From Ruminococcus sp. (GTDB taxonomy: Bacteria; Bacillota; Clostridia; Oscillospirales; Ruminococcaceae): a stretch of 5,224 nucleotides of DNA. Positions within the stretch are counted from its first letter, which is position 1, and each line of letters opens with the position of its first letter. Made by a program: the position numbers and the translations under genes. This document shows positions 5,223 through 5,224 of the stretch, piece by piece. Location of the stretch: positions 1 through 5,224 of the forward strand of contig JAFYET010000233.1 of the NCBI GenBank assembly GCA_017544125.1. Direction: 5' to 3'. The notes under the pieces are model-generated. The model saw nothing but the letters and a program-made list of their open reading frames with translations. It was not told the origin of the DNA and ran no database searches.

Positions 5223-5224
5223 AA

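Noticed and set aside
4996..5223. Minus-strand open frame of 75 codons at the right edge
   Set aside because: It starts with TTG at the window edge with no visible ribosome site, and runs antisense through a strong plus-strand promoter and terminator. No recognisable domain.
1..5224. CRISPR array, tRNA, rRNA, transposase, toxin-antitoxin or defence genes
   Set aside because: There are no regularly spaced direct repeats, no tRNA- or rRNA-like sequence, and no coding frame with motifs of these systems.

Overview
The window looks like chromosomal DNA from a low-to-mid-GC Gram-positive, most likely a gut or rumen Clostridia/Oscillospiraceae bacterium of Ruminococcus type. This is inferred from AT-rich intergenic DNA with consensus sigma-A style promoters, GAGGAG-type ribosome binding sites, heavy use of ATA for isoleucine in the ATPase gene, and a GC-rich hairpin repeat at the left edge of a kind I associate with intergenic regions of that group. 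No species call is possible from the sequence alone.

Layout, left to right. Positions 1-220 are a GC-rich, hairpin-dense, repeat-like segment with no convincing gene. A strong consensus promoter on the minus strand (263-291) points into it. Next is the terminator of murA (293-323), then murA on the minus strand (337-1623 with the preferred GTG start, or to 1662 with an upstream ATG). murA encodes UDP-N-acetylglucosamine 1-carboxyvinyltransferase, the first committed enzyme of peptidoglycan synthesis. The 672-bp divergent intergenic region (1663-2334) holds an extended -10 promoter for murA, a GC-rich inverted-repeat cluster (1834-1908), an AT-rich interrupted palindrome (1928-1963), phased TGTAA repeats (2070-2107), a -10 box for the rightward gene (2152-2157) and a leader hairpin (2217-2235). 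The second gene (2335-4971, plus strand) is a complete P-type cation ATPase of the bacterial calcium-pump type.

The right end (4972-5224) is gene-poor but structured. It has a weak terminator candidate after the ATPase, then a textbook promoter (5027-5055), about 125 bp containing three inverted repeats, and a textbook intrinsic terminator (5157-5186). A second TTGACA box starts at 5217, just before the window ends. The promoter-to-terminator cassette is best read as a small RNA or a short attenuated leader. An unstopped reading frame across it leaves a protein-coding remnant as an alternative.

murA and the ATPase are divergently transcribed, each with its own signals, so no operon links them. 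Both act at the cell envelope, but nothing here shows co-regulation. The two main genes are ordinary, intact housekeeping or transport genes. The parts worth a second look are the intergenic segments: the possible small RNA on the right, the promoter firing into the GC-rich repeat on the left, and the TGTAA repeats upstream of the ATPase.
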